Shown: positions 46,001-58,009 of the stretch, piece after piece
How the letters are laid out: every line of letters begins with the position of its first letter
Numbering within the stretch: position 1 is the first letter of the stretch
DNA from: Termitomyces sp. T153
Taxonomy: Eukaryota; Basidiomycota; Agaricomycetes; Agaricales; Lyophyllaceae
Length of the DNA stretch: 64,000 nucleotides
Direction of reading: 5' to 3'
Assembly (NCBI GenBank): GCA_018296165.2
Contig: JACKQL020000102.1
Location: forward strand, 103,498 to 167,497
Notes under the pieces: model-generated
Databases searched by the model: none
What the model saw: only the letters and a program-made list of their open reading frames with translations
What the model was told of the DNA's origin: nothing
Translations under genes and position numbers: made by a program

Positions 46001-47036
46001 CTGGATGCACACATTGTTATAACCCCACCAGATGTCCCATTTAGTGAAGTACCATGCACCCCAAAAGTTGTTAATGAGCTCAGAGATGGAGGGGAGGGGG
46101 TAGTGGTTCTTCACCATCATGGCATTGAGAACCTGATAATCCTAGACCAGTCAGAGTGAACCATCCTTCTTCTTGATAAAGAAGACCAGAGAAGCCACCA
46201 GAGACTTGGAACGGCAAATACAATTGGATTCCAGGTTCTCTTGCAAGAAGGCATCAAGTTTGTCCTGCTTCCTGGCAGCTAGCAGGCAGACCTTACAGTT
46301 GGAGGGTATGGAGTCTGGCAGCAGTTCAATGGCATGGTTCCACCTCTTGTGCTCCAGAAGCAAGTCAAACAAGGCCTTGGAGAACACATCCTCAAATGCA
46401 TGGAGGTAGGGGGGCATGATATCTTGGAACTCTTGGAGTGTGGCATTAGCAGCAAATGCCTGGGCCTGCCACTGGGATGTGGTCTAGCTAGCCTGTATCT
46501 CTGTTACAGAGGGTGGCAGGTGTATGGTGGTAGCATAGATCTGGTCCCCCACTTCTATTGCTTTGTTCAGGAGCTCCAGCTTATGTACTCCACTGAACTC
46601 CTCTCTGTGCTCCTCCTCTGGAGCTCTGCCACTTCTCTGGTCATCCTTGTAGAGGGCCTCTCTACAAGGAAATGCCAGAGGCAGGGGATTCAGGAGGTCC
46701 AGATCTGCAAAGGAAAGAGGGCTGGCATGACATGCATGGATGGCTGTGTGCTCTTGGACTCAAGCCTAGTGTTCTTCTTTGTCCTCAGCAGTGTAGGTGG
46801 AGCACTTTCAAGAGCATCTGCTTATGGTTACCCCTCCCTTGGTTCAATATACCTTGGAGTTGTGCTTGCAGAGCCAAGTGAAACCAAGGATCATGTCCTG
46901 CCTACCCAAACTGGTGATGACAAAAATGGCATGCTCTGCATGATTCCAATAGCAGACAACCAGGTCAACCATAAAGTTGATGGCATCTGCTTTGTTAAGT
47001 GTTCTGTCAATGTTGTAGACTGGAATGGGCAATAAT
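43016..47036 (-). mobile_element. Family 2 Gypsy copy E, 5' truncated
   Basis: Minus strand: the 3' LTR is 43016-43384 (369 bases) with the reversed polypurine tract at 43385-43400. Pol runs to about 47036, where the protease coding (PVYNIDRTLNKADAIN) stops and family 1 LTR sequence begins. Gag and the 5' LTR are missing, so no target duplication can be read. Confidence 0.85.
43396..47036 (-). pseudogene. Copy E pol: protease fragment, RT, RNase H, integrase, chromodomain
   Basis: The protease C-terminal half (46720-47036) has FVITSLGRQDMILGFTWL. RT (45420-46417) is open for 236 codons and has VYLNDILIYTK, so the first Asp of YxDD is Asn. RNase H is at 45100-45430. The integrase zinc part is at 44544-44918 (EQHHNSCIVGHFK, then CNLC), and the DDE core spans about 44560-43870 in pieces. 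The chromodomain lies at about 43640-43440 (KNISCELWENMHAPGL). Confidence 0.8.
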
Positions 47037-47629
47037 GGAAATGGAGTCAAATGAGATGAGACAGAGTTGAACAGAGCAAAACAGAGTCAAGACAAGATTG
47101 AGACAAAAATGAAAATAGATTCAGGTGGAGATATGAAACAATAATGAGAACAATAACAGAGATGGAGACAAGACAAGACTAGGAGACTGAGATAAGACTA
47201 GGAGATAGAGATGAGAAAAAGCATAACACAGAACATGAAACACAAGATGGAGACAATCAAACCATAGGTAACATTAAGTAATATCAAGACTAGAGTATGA
47301 GGAGCTACTCTACAACTTATATACTGACTACTGGAGAGCTCCAGGAGACAGCAGGTGTGGTGGTAGGGCTTGGTGGAGCTGCATGGAGTTGATAGGTGTT
47401 GGTTGTGATCAGGAGGCTGGCTGCAGTAATATTTTGATGGGATCAGCTAAGAATACAGGTCATTTCAAGGTTATTGTGGTACTCTGGAGTAGGTTAGGTG
47501 AACCAGGATGATGAGCTTGTGACATTCAATGGAGTCAGGAATGGTGAGAAAGGGTTCTTGGGGCTCAGGACAGTCAGGGGAAGTGTTGACAGCTGTGGAG
47601 AGGCCATTGGAGTTGGCTAGGGGGCTGTC
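47037..47629 (-). mobile_element. Family 1 LTR fragment
   Basis: It matches the middle and proximal half of the 61359-62354 LTR (from about 61806): AGACAAGACAAGACT, GGTAACATTAAGTAATATC, then CTTATATACTGACTACTGG containing the reversed TATATAAG box, and GTTGATxGGTGTTGG. It is truncated at 47037 by copy E sequence and at 47630 by copy D. Confidence 0.8.
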
Positions 47630-48371
47630 TGTTAGGGGACTTCCATTTCTAATCTCCGCAACTTGTTCCAGCACCTCTGCAGCTTGTTCAATGTCCCCAG
47701 GGCTCTTTCTGGAACTCTAGAGATCTCTGGAGAACTGCAGAGTTCTCTGTATTACCTCAGCAATCATTGCCCTAGGGTTAGGAGTAGCTCTGGTCATCTG
47801 TATAGTAGTTCCCACACCTCCACCACCCACTGATGTGCTGCACCAAGCAGCAGGAATCCTTAGACTTGTTCTCTTTAGATTCCCCTCTGCTAGGTGATTA
47901 GTTACTGATTGTATCATTGCCTACTCTACTAATATACTTTGGATTCCCCTCTGCTAGCTGCATGACTCTGATCTGCCACTTGGGATGTTGCCCTTACAGT
48001 AGAACAAGTCTTCTGAAACTGGTCTGGAAGCTCCTTATAGCCACAAGGAACCTCCAAGCTACTACCTGTTGCTTCCTCACCAGGACTAAACACTGTGGAG
48101 TTCTATGTCTCAGCTTGCCAACCCAGACACACCCTTGGAGGCCCCAGCCCCACAGGACAAGGCCTGGACTCACCTGCTTCACCTAGAAACCCAGGTGCAA
48201 TTAACGCAATCATCTCTCACCCACCATACTACCAAACTCTCTACCCTCTATTAAACAACCAATCTTATCTCCCAGTCCCTCCAGGTGCTGCTCAAATGCC
48301 TACCCTCTAACTCCACCCCTCCTGCAGCTGCAGAACCAGCTCCAACCACATCTGCACCCATCTCTGCAGCC
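47630..48371 (+). mobile_element. Family 2 Gypsy copy D: 5' LTR and start of gag
   Basis: The LTR 47630-47998 (TGTTAGGGG to CCCTTACA, 369 bases) is followed by the exact self-primer site at 48001-48011. Gag begins at ATG 48107 (MSQLANPDTPLEAPAPQDKA) and stops at 48371, where the family 3 LTR enters. The rest of copy D is not seen beyond the family 3 element. Confidence 0.85.
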
Positions 48372-48849
48372 TGTACGAGCAACCTCTGGAGGCTGTGGCT
48401 CAATCACACAGCTGGCAAAGGGAAATCCAAAGTCTATTCAGTACTGTACAGTGTCTACTGAGATAATTACTCACCTGGCAAAGAGAAATCCAAAGAGAAC
48501 AAGTCTGGGGATTCTCTAGGCCAGGTGTGATGTTTCAGAGGCTTCAGAAGCATGAGAAGCAATTGTACAGTATGACAGAGAAAAAAGACACAAGTGATGT
48601 GTCAGCAATTGGTCAGCAGTTACATAAGCCAGTGGCAGTGTCAAAGGGGCCACACTTGTCTGAATTATTGACAGAGACCAGTGCAGCCTGAGGGCTGAAA
48701 CTAGGACCAATAGATAGGGAAAAGGAAGGAGAATAAAGGGAAACTATAACAGAGCAAATCTGACGAGAACTGGAGAAGGAGAAGGGGGAACAAGTAAGAC
48801 ATCCCCTGACATCACTCCCCCTCTAGGATGCAGTGCCTCAATGCACTGG

Positions 48850-51800
48850 GTAGAAGAAGTCACAAATTGCCTGGTCAGCTAGTGAAATAGGGTAGATGCC
48901 TCAAATAGCTTTTGGAGCATTGGGATGCCTACAGTAGAAGTCCCAGACCAAGCCTGATGCATGAACATTAGCCTGTGGTTCCCAAGAGATGTCCTCAATG
49001 CCATATCCCTTCTATTTCACCTTGAACTGCAACTTTCCTTGGAATACCCTGCTGTCCAAAATTTCCTCCACCTCATACTCCTCCTCATCATTGACCAGGA
49101 CTGGTGGTGGAGGTGGCTTAGGGCAATGGCCTGGGATTGGATCCTCTAGAGCTGGAAACAACTTGACCACATTGAAGACTGGATGCAGTTGGCAGAGGCC
49201 TGCTAGGAGTTTAAGTCAGTATGCCAAAGGCTCTACCTTCTTCTCCACTATGAAAGGGCCCAGATGACAATGTGACAGCTTCAGGGATGGCCTTGTTGTC
49301 TTAATGTCTGAGCTATCCAAGTACACATAGTCCCCAAGCTTGTAAACTAGGGCAGGTGTCCTTCTGCAATCATAGTACCATGCCATGTCTTCCTTGGCCT
49401 TCACCAATGCAGCTTTTGCCTTCTCCTGTGCCCTCCTCATCTGATTCACAAACTCATTGATAGAGTCATTCTCTGAGGAGCATGCCCAAGGTTCAAATCC
49501 CATGCAAGAGTGCCTGTCAGTGTCCAGGAAGAATGGAGTCATTTGCATGGAAGAGTGAATGTGGTTGTTGTATTGGAATTCTGCATCTGGCAGCAGCTTA
49601 TTCCAGTCATTCTGCCTCTCATTACAAAACAAGTGGAGATACTGTTCTAGTTCATGGTTAACATGTTCTGTCTGCCCATCAGACTGAGAGTGATAGGCTG
49701 TGGTGGTATGAAGCTTTACACCTAGCAGGCAATACAGTTCTTGAGTGAATTCTGCCACAAACTGAGGGCCTTGGTCTGAGACATACCCATCTAATAGACT
49801 GTGGAGTTTCCAGACATTCTTCCAGTACAGGCTGGCTGCTCTTAAGGCAGAGCATGTGGTGTGGGTAGGTATGAAGTGAGCCTGTTTGCCATAGAGGTCC
49901 ACCACTACCATCACAGCATCATACCCATGAGCATCTGGGAGTTCCACAATTCAATCCACTGATGCAACATTCCAGCAAGCAACTGGAATAGGAAGTGAGT
50001 GGAGCTGGGCCATGGGTGCTTGGTGGTGAGGTTTGGTGTGGAGACAGAGGTTGCAGGTGCTAGTGTAGGTGCCTACATATTGGGAGATCTGTGGCCACCA
50101 ATAGTTCTGGGATACTAGCTCTAGTGTCTTCCACCTTCCAGGATATCCAGCCATCAGAGAGTCATGATGTTGTTCTACAATGTGCTGGCAAAGTTCTGGA
50201 ATGTTAGGCACATAAATGCATCCTCTGAAGGTCAGCAGCCCATCCTGAAGACCCCACTCATCAGCATGCACTGACTTGACTCCACTTGCCCATTGAGCTT
50301 ATAGGGCCTGTGCAGCCTGGGCAACTGCATCCTCCTGTGCACCCTCCTGGTTCCCTTGTTGAATGTCCCTAAGAATGTTTGCCTCATCTCCTTGAGCCAC
50401 AATCCCTTCTAGCACATGGATGGCAAAGAGCTCTGGCTTGAGGAGGACAATATTGTTGTTATCTCCTGCTCCAGTGCCATGGTCAGCCTGCCTAGACAGT
50501 GCATTTGGTTTGCCCATGCTCCATCCTGGGTTGTGGTGCAATGAGAAGTCAAAGTTGGCCAGATATAAAGACTATCAAGCTTGACATCAATGAGTTTCTT
50601 AGTGGAACAGAAGTACTGCAGGTTCTTGTGATCTGTCCAGACTTCAAGCTTATGCTATGCACCCTCAAGGAAATGCTGCCATTCTTCAAAGAACCAAATA
50701 ATTGCCAGCATTTCCTTGTTATGGATCTTATAGTTCTGTTCCACCAAATTAAGGCTCTTGGAGTAGAAGGCTACTGAATGCCATTTGCTATCCTCTTTTG
50801 ACTGCTGGGAGAGGACTGCCCCTGTAGCAAAGTCTGAGCTATCTACTTCCACATGGAATGGAGAGTCATTGTTAGGGAACAGGAGGACTGGCTTTGAGGT
50901 CACAGATTGCTTGAGGGCATCAAAGGCAGCTTGCTGTGGGGGCTCCCACTACCATGCAGTATCCTTAAATGTGAGGTCAAAGAGGGGTCATGCATAGTGG
51001 GAGAAATCCTATATGAACCTCCAATAGAAATTGACAAACCCAAGAAAGGCCTGAACTTCCTTCTTGTTCCTTGGCTCAGGCCACTCTGCTACACCTGCCA
51101 CTTTAATGGGGTCCATCTCAGCTATTTCATGCAAAATGATCAAACTCAGGTACTCCACTTTAGTCTGTTTAAATTTGCACTTCTCAGGCTTTAAATAGAG
51201 CTGGTGTTGGTGGAGGCATTCCAAGACCATGTGTGTAACTCAGCAATGCTCCTCCAGAGTTCTTATATAGATGAGGATATTGTCAAGATACATGCAGACA
51301 ACACCTTCCACAATCAGATCATGAAAAATGTCATTCATCATAGTCTGGAAGGTAGCTGGACTATTGGTGAGACCAAAGAACATTACCAGAGGTTCAAAGA
51401 GTCTGTGATTAGTTTGGAATGCTGCCTTTCACTCATCCCCTTCTTTGATGCATATATTATTGTAGCCCCAGTGAACATCCAACTTTGTGAAATAGCATGC
51501 ACCTTGAAGGTTGTTGACAAGTTCTGAGATGAGTGGCAAAGAATAGCAGTTCTTCACTGTCATTGCATTCAGGACATGATAATCCTAAACCAAACAAAGA
51601 GACCCATCCTTCTTCTTAATAAAGAAGACTGGGGAGGCTATTGGAGACTTGGAGGGTCATATTGATCCTGAGCTAAGATTCTCCTGCAGGAAAGCATCCA
51701 ACTCATCCTGTTCATAGAGTGTGAGTGAATAAACCTTGCAGCTGGAGGGCTCCACATCTAGTATCAGCTCAATTGCATGATCCCACTGCTTGCACTTTAG

Positions 51801-52562
51801 AAGTGAATCAAAGGAGGCCTTGGAGAATACATCCTCAAAGTCGTGGAGGTGATTGGGAATAGTGCTATGGAAAGGCTTGGGCTGTGAGTTTGCTGCAAAT
51901 GCCTCAGCCAGATGCTGAGAAGTTGTCTGACTGGCCCAAATCTCTGCCACTGTAGGAGGGGGGCAGAGAGTTGTAGCATAGATCCAATCACCCACCTCTA
52001 TGGTCTCATCTGGGGACTCTGCCTCTGGAGTATGGGTCCATTCTCCTTCACCTTCCTCTTCCTCACACCCAACACCTCAGACATCCTTGTAGAGTGCCTC
52101 TCTATGAGGAAATGCTAGAGGGGGGGGACTCAGGAGGTCAAGAGCAGCATATGGGAGATGCCCAGTGCAACAGGCACACACAGCAGCACACTCACAAACT
52201 TTGGCTCTCTGCTCTTTACAGGCTTCTTCTGCACAGGTAATGCAGCAACATGGGCAATGACTCATCTTCACCTCACCCTTAGTCCAGTCAATCTCTGGGT
52301 TGTGTTCATGTAGCCAGGTGAACTTCAAGATCATGTCTTGCTTTCCTAAACTAGTGATAGCAAAAGTGGCTTGCTCTGAGTAGTCTTGGTAGCAGAGGAC
52401 CAGGTTCACTACAGAGTGAATAGAGCCAGCTTCATTGAGTGTACTATCAACATTGTATACAGGGATAGGATGAGAAAGGGGGTGAGTGGTCAGGCGGTGT
52501 TGTTGCACATAGTCATTGTCAAGGAAGAGGCCTGTTGCACCACTGTCAAGGAGGGCAACCAC
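48850..52562 (-). pseudogene. Family 3 pol: protease, RT, RNase H, integrase, chromodomain
   Basis: The protease (52562-52077) keeps VALLDSGATGLFLD. RT (about 52000-50950) has CMYLDNILIYI, with D-N in the metal site. RNase H is at 50903-50655 (FHVEVDSSDFATGAVLS). The integrase zinc part is at 50271-49951 (EQHHDSLMAGYPG, CNLC). A stop separates it from a 243-codon core (49947-49216) with VVVDLYGKQAHF, SDQGPQF and DGQTEHVNHELEQ: two Asp and a Glu all present. The chromodomain is at about 49070-48940 (YGIEDISWEPQANVHAS). Few stops remain to explain its death. Confidence 0.83.
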
Positions 52563-52859
52563 ACTTCAGATCTGCTAGGTGTCTGTCATCTCAATTTCCA
52601 CCTGTAGCTTCAGGAAGTTGGTAGAAGGGGTGGAAGCAACAACATAATGATGAGGGAGGTGGCATTCCCATGCAGAGATCCAAAGATGTGGGCTAGCAAG
52701 TGTGTTTCTAGCTGAGACTTTAGCTAGAAGGGGAGTTTGTATGTCTGAGGAGGGGCTTATCATTTCAGGCATAGTATTAACAATGGCAACAGATATATTT
52801 GATTCTATGGACAGGGAGGTGAAATGATTAGTACTGGGCAATGGAAGTGTACCGGTCAT

Positions 52860-54060
52860 CTTTTGCCCTTTTAAAAATCCTCAGACTCTGTAAGAACCTC
52901 CTCCAATACATTGGCCACTTCCTCAGAATGGACAGCTATATGTGGATCCAGAGAGGGGGTTCCTATGGCATCCCAGGCTGCAAAATGACCTGCCTTCTCA
53001 CAGCATCAACATAGCAAAGGGGTAGTGGACTGCTATTGGAAAGCATTATCATCCATTGGGACTCCTTGGGGTAAGGAGCACAGAGGAGCAACATGAGGCA
53101 TGAAGGAAGGAGCTGCACCTGGTTGTGAGGATGCTAATGCAGGTGCAGAAGAGGGAGCTTGGAGGATGAACCCTTCATGAGAAAAAGGGAAGGTTGAGGG
53201 TTGCGTCTGCTGCAACTCACATTGCAGTTCTATGAGCTGCTACTGCTCATGTACCACCTTGTACCAGGTATTGACATGCTCATCATCTGGGTGCTCCTCT
53301 GCCATGCTTTGATATGATCCCTGAGAAAGGGGTGGAGTCCATCATGGAAGGTTAGGCAGAGTTGTAGACTGTCCAGATATCCAACCTGCTCAACTAAGGC
53401 ATGAAAGGAGTCAATGTACTCATCAAGTGACCACTTCCTTGACTATACTGAGTTTGGTCTCAAAGGGAAAGAGCTGTGGTTTCAGCAGGGTCAATGAGGA
53501 AGAACTCTGCTCAGAACTCCTTTTCAAACTCTGTCCAGCTAGAGAAACTCTTCAGTCCTCCTGAGCATCAAAAGATATGCAGTGCATAAGTTGAGGCTTG
53601 ACCAGCCTTCATGTAGGAGAGGACCCAGGCAATTTTCAAAGCATCTGAGGTAAAGGCTTCACTGCTCATCTGGATATAGGTGATGCAGGACTGGAGGAAA
53701 TGTTCTCCAGCCTTACAATCTCCATCATATACATCAGGGAGTGCAGGACAAGGAATTTTGGAATAAGGAGCTGAAAGGCCTAAGCCAGATACAGACACAG
53801 ACTGTTTAGTAGCAGTGGGAGCCAAAAAGCCTGAGCTAGGTGCAGACACAAACCATTCTGCATCTGCTGGGGGCATCAAAGGAGTGGTAGGAGCAAGGAG
53901 GAGATGTTCTAGAAGGGCTTGTAGAGAAAGGGACACTGCTTCAGTAGTTTGATGGAGTTCAGTGAGTTCAGCCATGTGGGAAGTAAGGGAGGCTTGGGTA
54001 AGTTGAACCTGTGTCTCCAGGGACAGCAAACAACTCTAGGCATTGTCCTGGGGGCTTGAA
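52860..54060 (-). pseudogene. Family 3 gag
   Basis: The N-terminal part (54029-53568) is open for 153 codons (SLETQVQLTQASLTSHMAEL, then YDGDCKAGEHFLQSCITYIQ, KIAWVLSYMKAGQASTYAL). After that the frame is lost. A degenerate zinc knuckle is at about 52975-53015 (CCEKAGHFAAWD, last Cys gone). It is homologous in layout to family 2 gag. Confidence 0.65.
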
Positions 54061-54505
54061 GCATCAGGGGAGGTGCTGGAGGGGTTGGCTGGGTCATAGG
54101 AAGGGCACAGAGGCACTAAGACACTGGTGGAGGAGAGACCTTTTGAGGAACCAAGTAGAAGCTCAAGTAACCAAAAAGGGGGCTCCCAGACTAAATCTAG
54201 AGACTTGTCCTGCTGTAAGGGTGACCTCTGGAGGCTGTGGCTCAATCACACAGCTGGCAAAGGGAAATCCAAAGTCTATTCAGTACTGTACAGTATCTAC
54301 TGAGATAACTACTTACCTGGCAAAGGGAAATCCAAAGAGAACAAGTCTGGGGATTCCCTAGGCTAGGTGTGATGCTTCAGAGGCTTCAGAAGCATGAGAA
54401 ACAACTGTACAGTATGACAGAGAAAAAAGACACAAGTGATGTGTCAGCAATTGGTCAGCAGCTACATAAGCCAGTGGCAGTGTCAAAGGGGCCACACTTG
54501 TCTGA

Positions 54506-54540
54506 ACAAGCTATGCCCCATGCCAAAAGCATGGGCCTGT
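54506..54540. repeat. Hairpin-bearing terminal block, copy 1
   Basis: ACAAGCTATGCCCCATGC is followed by CAAAA and GCATGGGCCTGTAGC. The stem CCCATGC/GCATGGG lies at 54517-54523 and 54529-54535. The block recurs at 56042-56080. It sits exactly where the family 3 LTR is cut, so it marks the end of an inserted unit. In minus orientation the unit would end TAGCTTGT. A hairpin near the 3' end is a Helitron trait, but the usual CTRR end is not seen. Confidence 0.6.
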
Positions 54541-54554
54541 AGCTCTTGCTTCAT

Positions 54555-55240
54555 CCCAGACCCAACCTCACTTTGTTTGGTTAGGTCCTTGATATTCTAC
54601 TCAATGCTTCATCCCAGACCCAACCTCACTTTATTTGGTTAGGTTCTTGTATTTCAAACTTAATGCTATGTCCCAGACCCTACCTCACTTCATTTGGTTA
54701 GGTCCTTGTATTTCAAACTCAATGCTAATTCCCAGACCCAACCTCACTCTTGTATTTCAAACTCAATGCTAAGTCCCAGACCCAACCTCACTTCATTTGG
54801 TTAGGTCCTTGTATTTCAAACTCAATGCTAAGTCCCAGACCCAACCTCACTTTGTTTGGTTAGGTCTTTGTATTTCAAACTTAATGCTAATTCCCAGACC
54901 CAACCTCACTTTGTTTGGTTAGGTCCTTGTATTTCAAACTTAATGCTAAGTCTCAGACCCAACCTCACTTTGTTTGGTTAGGTCCTTGTATTTCAAACTC
55001 AATGCTAAGTCCTAGACCTAACCTCACTTTGTTCAGTTAGGTCTTTGTATTTCCAACTCAATGCTAAGTCCCAGACACAACCTCACTTCATTCAGTTAGG
55101 TCTTTGTATTTTGTCAACTCAATGCTAAGTCCCAGACCCAACCTCACTTCATTATATTCTACTCAATGCTAAGTCCCAGATCCAACCTCACTTTGTTTGG
55201 TTAGGTCCTTGTATTTCAAACTCAATGCTAAGTCCCAGAA
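54555..55240. repeat. 59-bp minisatellite, about 12 copies
   Basis: The unit starts CCCAGACCCAACCTCACTTT and goes on with GTTTGGTTAGGTCC, TTGTATTTCAAACTCAATGC, TAAGT. Starts are at 54555, 54613, 54672, 54731, 54775 (short unit), 54834, 54893, 54952 and so on. Three more units lie at about 56092-56250 after the second hairpin block. There is no coding and no spacer-repeat structure. Confidence 0.9.
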
Positions 55241-56041
55241 CTACTGAGAATATCTATACTACACTGTCAACTCATATACATTAGGTGCTGAAATTCACAG
55301 AGGTTAGCAATTTGGTGTTTGAAAGAGATCTACCTTAAAAGCAGAAAGCCAATAACTGTTTAGAAAAGAAAATGGATAATACTTGAATTAGTTCTCAGAC
55401 AAATATAGAAAAAGCATACCTGCAAAGCTACTGAATACTTAGAAAGGGAGCCTAATGAAGAATGTAGTGAAGTCTGATTTCAGCCATGATTAATCCATAA
55501 AAGTTACACTCAGAAAAAGAGTACACCTAGCCCAATTCAGCTTCAATATAGAAACAACCACCAAAATCAGCCATTGGACAATTAAGCAAAGAAAAGAAAG
55601 CCCACCTAAAAGAAGAGAAAGCTATTCAATGCTCAGAAAAAGCCTAAAGAAGGATGCAATAGTGGAAATCTAGTTATTAGCTATGATCAGTGATTGGAGA
55701 TGACAAACAGTAGAGCATACATGGCCAGTTGAGTGTAAAAACCTCCAAAAGAGGGTCAGTAGAGTCTATCAGGCCAAACAAAGCTTCTTCTCACAGTATC
55801 AGAGCAGAGAGAATGCTTGATGCTTTATATTGGAAAGAGAGGTCAAAAGAAAGAGTGATTTGGTGCAATGATTGATCTTTGCCACACACCAAAGGAAAAG
55901 GCTGAAAATTTGAAGCCAGCCAACTTACATAATTTTACATAAGCATTACATAAGGATTGATGGAACCCAGTTTCTTAAGATTTGTCATCCCATATAATAG
56001 GTGCACAGCCACTTTCCCAGGAGTCATTGCATATACTATAG
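55241..56041. other. A-rich non-coding stretch between the two hairpin blocks
   Basis: The first 70 bases (AATATCTATACTACAC, ATTAGGTGCTGAA, GTTAGCAATTTG) repeat those at 56448-56520 next to the helicase, so this is a second copy of a Helitron 3' region. Bases 55320-56040 have weak internal repetition (a module with GAAxGxAGCCTAAxGAAGxATG at 55440 and 55620). I found no gene. Confidence 0.6.
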
Positions 56042-56052
56042 ACAAGCTACAC

Positions 56053-56071
56053 CCCATGCCTTTGGCATGGG
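56053..56071. repeat. Perfect 8-bp hairpin at the Helitron tail, copy 2
   Basis: CCCATGCC, TTT loop, GGCATGGG. It is embedded in the same ACAAGCTA to CTGTAGCTCTTGCTTCATCC block as at 54506. The stem differs from copy 1 at one pair, with loops TTT and CAAAA, as though the pairing rather than the sequence was kept. Confidence 0.7.
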
Positions 56072-56519
56072 CCTGTAGCTCTTGCTTCATCCCAGACCCA
56101 ACCTCACTTTGTTTGGTTAGGTCCTTGTATTTCTAACTCAATGTTAAGTCCCAGATCCAACCTCACTTTGTTTGGTTAGGTCCTTGTATTTCAAACTCAA
56201 TGCTAAGTCCTAGACCCAACCTCACTTTGTTCAGTTAGGTTTTTGTATTTTGTTGACCAAGTGTTGCTTTTCTCTTACAATTCAATACACTGAGATTTCA
56301 TGTATGAACCAATCATGTATCTATATTACATTATTAACAAAATACTACAATGTCCACTGGTATATATTAGAGATGCTGAAGATTATAAAAGTTAGTACTA
56401 ACCAACCAATTATTTAAACTGTCACACTTACATTTGTAAACCATTAATAATATCTATACTACACGGTCCAGCTATAGACATTAGGTGCTGAAGTTCATAG
56501 AAGTTAGCAATTTGTTGCT

Positions 56520-58004
56520 TGAGTCCAGCAAAACTCACACTTACATTTGTAAACCATTCAGGATTTCCTGATAGACAATATTTGCAGTCTTTCTTAATGT
56601 GTTTTCTGGGTCCAAGATGACTTTGATATGATCTCCTGATGTGCACCAAGAGAGTGCAACATAAAGTTGGCCATGTGAAAAAACTCCTGATCAAAGGTCC
56701 AATCCAACATGCTTGACTGATTGACCCTGAGACTTGTTGATTGTCATAGCAAAGGCCAATCGAACTGGGAATTGTCTCCTGTGCAATGGAATTGGCAAAT
56801 CTTCTTCAGAGACATCCATGTTGATTCTTGGAATCAAAACAATTGATCCTGCAAACTTGGCATCCCCACTGATGATCCTACATCTGAGAACTCTGGTGCT
56901 GATGTGGGTGACAATCATTCTTGTCCCATTGCAAAGTCCTTTGGTTGTATCCAGATTCCTGAGCAGCATGACAGGAACACCAATCTTCAGAGCCAATTTA
57001 GCCAAGGGCAAACTGCTGGCTCTGAGAGAGTTGAGGTATTCCATTGGATACAATGCAAGACCATTAGGATTCCCATCATCAGATATGACAGAGTCTGCAC
57101 TCTGCAAGATTTTCTCTTCTCCTGGACATTTCTGCAGAACTTCAGAGTTGATATCCTCTACATCAGAGTTCTTGCCACAAAGGATGGTACAGTCCAGATA
57201 GTACTGATCATCTTGATGGTGATCAATATGAGGATAAGTGGAAGAGATCAATCCAGTGACAGAATTGTCATTACAGATCATGATTTCTGGAAGTTGTACT
57301 GTTTCTCCAGGCCCAAGGTTTTTTCCAGCACCAACATCCAATAACCAAGCTGCATGAGCAATGTTATCAGGAGTCTGATCCAATCTCATGTTTTGAACCA
57401 AGTAGTGGACTTGAATTTGATCCCAAAGTCTTCCCCTTTTGAGTGAAGCAGCAATCATCTGCTGCCTGAGTCCTTGCTGGATAACTGGGAGAGTTTGCCC
57501 GAAATCTCCTCCAAACACCACAGTCACTCCACCAAAAGGGACATCCTTCTCCAGGATGTCTCTGAACCCTTGATCCACAGAGTCAATGGCATTTTTGTGT
57601 TGCATTGGGACTTCATCCCAGATGACAACTTTGTTCCGGAGTAAGAGTTGAGATAACTGAGTTCCTCTCTTGATATTGGCAATGGATGTTTCCAGAGCAG
57701 GAATGGGGATTTTGAACCTTGAATGTGCAGTTCTACCACCCTCCAGCAATAAGGCAGCAATCCCAGATGCTGCTACACATAATGCCACATCTCCATTTGA
57801 CCAAACAGCAGAAGCCAAAGTGTTGCAGACAAATGTTTTGCCACATCCACCTGCACTGTGAATGAATATCATCTTACCCAAGTTGTTGTCCACAGAGTCC
57901 ATAACTTCATTGAAGGCTCCCAGTTGTTCACCATTAAACCTGGCCTTGTTTTCATCCACTCTTCTCTTCAACTCCTCAACATCATAATCTGTTTCTTCTT
58001 GCAA
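56520..58004 (-). pseudogene. Helitron PIF1-family helicase domain
   Basis: A 437-codon open stretch (58004-56691) has the helicase motifs in order: SAGGCGKTFVCNTL (Walker A, with Cys where Thr is usual), VVIWDEVPM (Walker B), VVFGGDFGQTLPV, LVQNMRL, GVPVMLLRNLD, and AFAMTINKSQGQS (motif VI region). After a stop or shift at about 56690 the end of the domain continues in pieces ([24 protein letters not shown]). It would unwind the donor DNA strand during rolling-circle transposition. Its own Met at 58004 is probably not a true start, as coding continues upstream. Confidence 0.88.
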
Positions 58005-58009
58005 AAGCC

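Larger units (their letters stand above)
48372..54507 (-). mobile_element. Chromodomain Gypsy, family 3, with truncated 5' LTR
   Basis: Minus strand. The 3' LTR is 48372-48811 (440 bases; TGTCAGGGGATG in its own orientation). The reversed polypurine tract is at 48812-48827. The 5' LTR is 54214-54507, of which 294 bases remain before the minisatellite block cuts in. The self-primer pair is AGACTTGTTCT in the LTR (reverse of 54338-54348) and its near-complement at 54201-54211, one G/U-compatible change. Gene order equals that of family 2, but the sequence differs clearly. It is the least decayed chromovirus in the window. Confidence 0.88.

Noticed and set aside
54555..55240. Regular 59-bp repeats resembling a CRISPR array
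   Set aside because: The units are contiguous with no unique spacers, and the setting is a eukaryotic transposon block.
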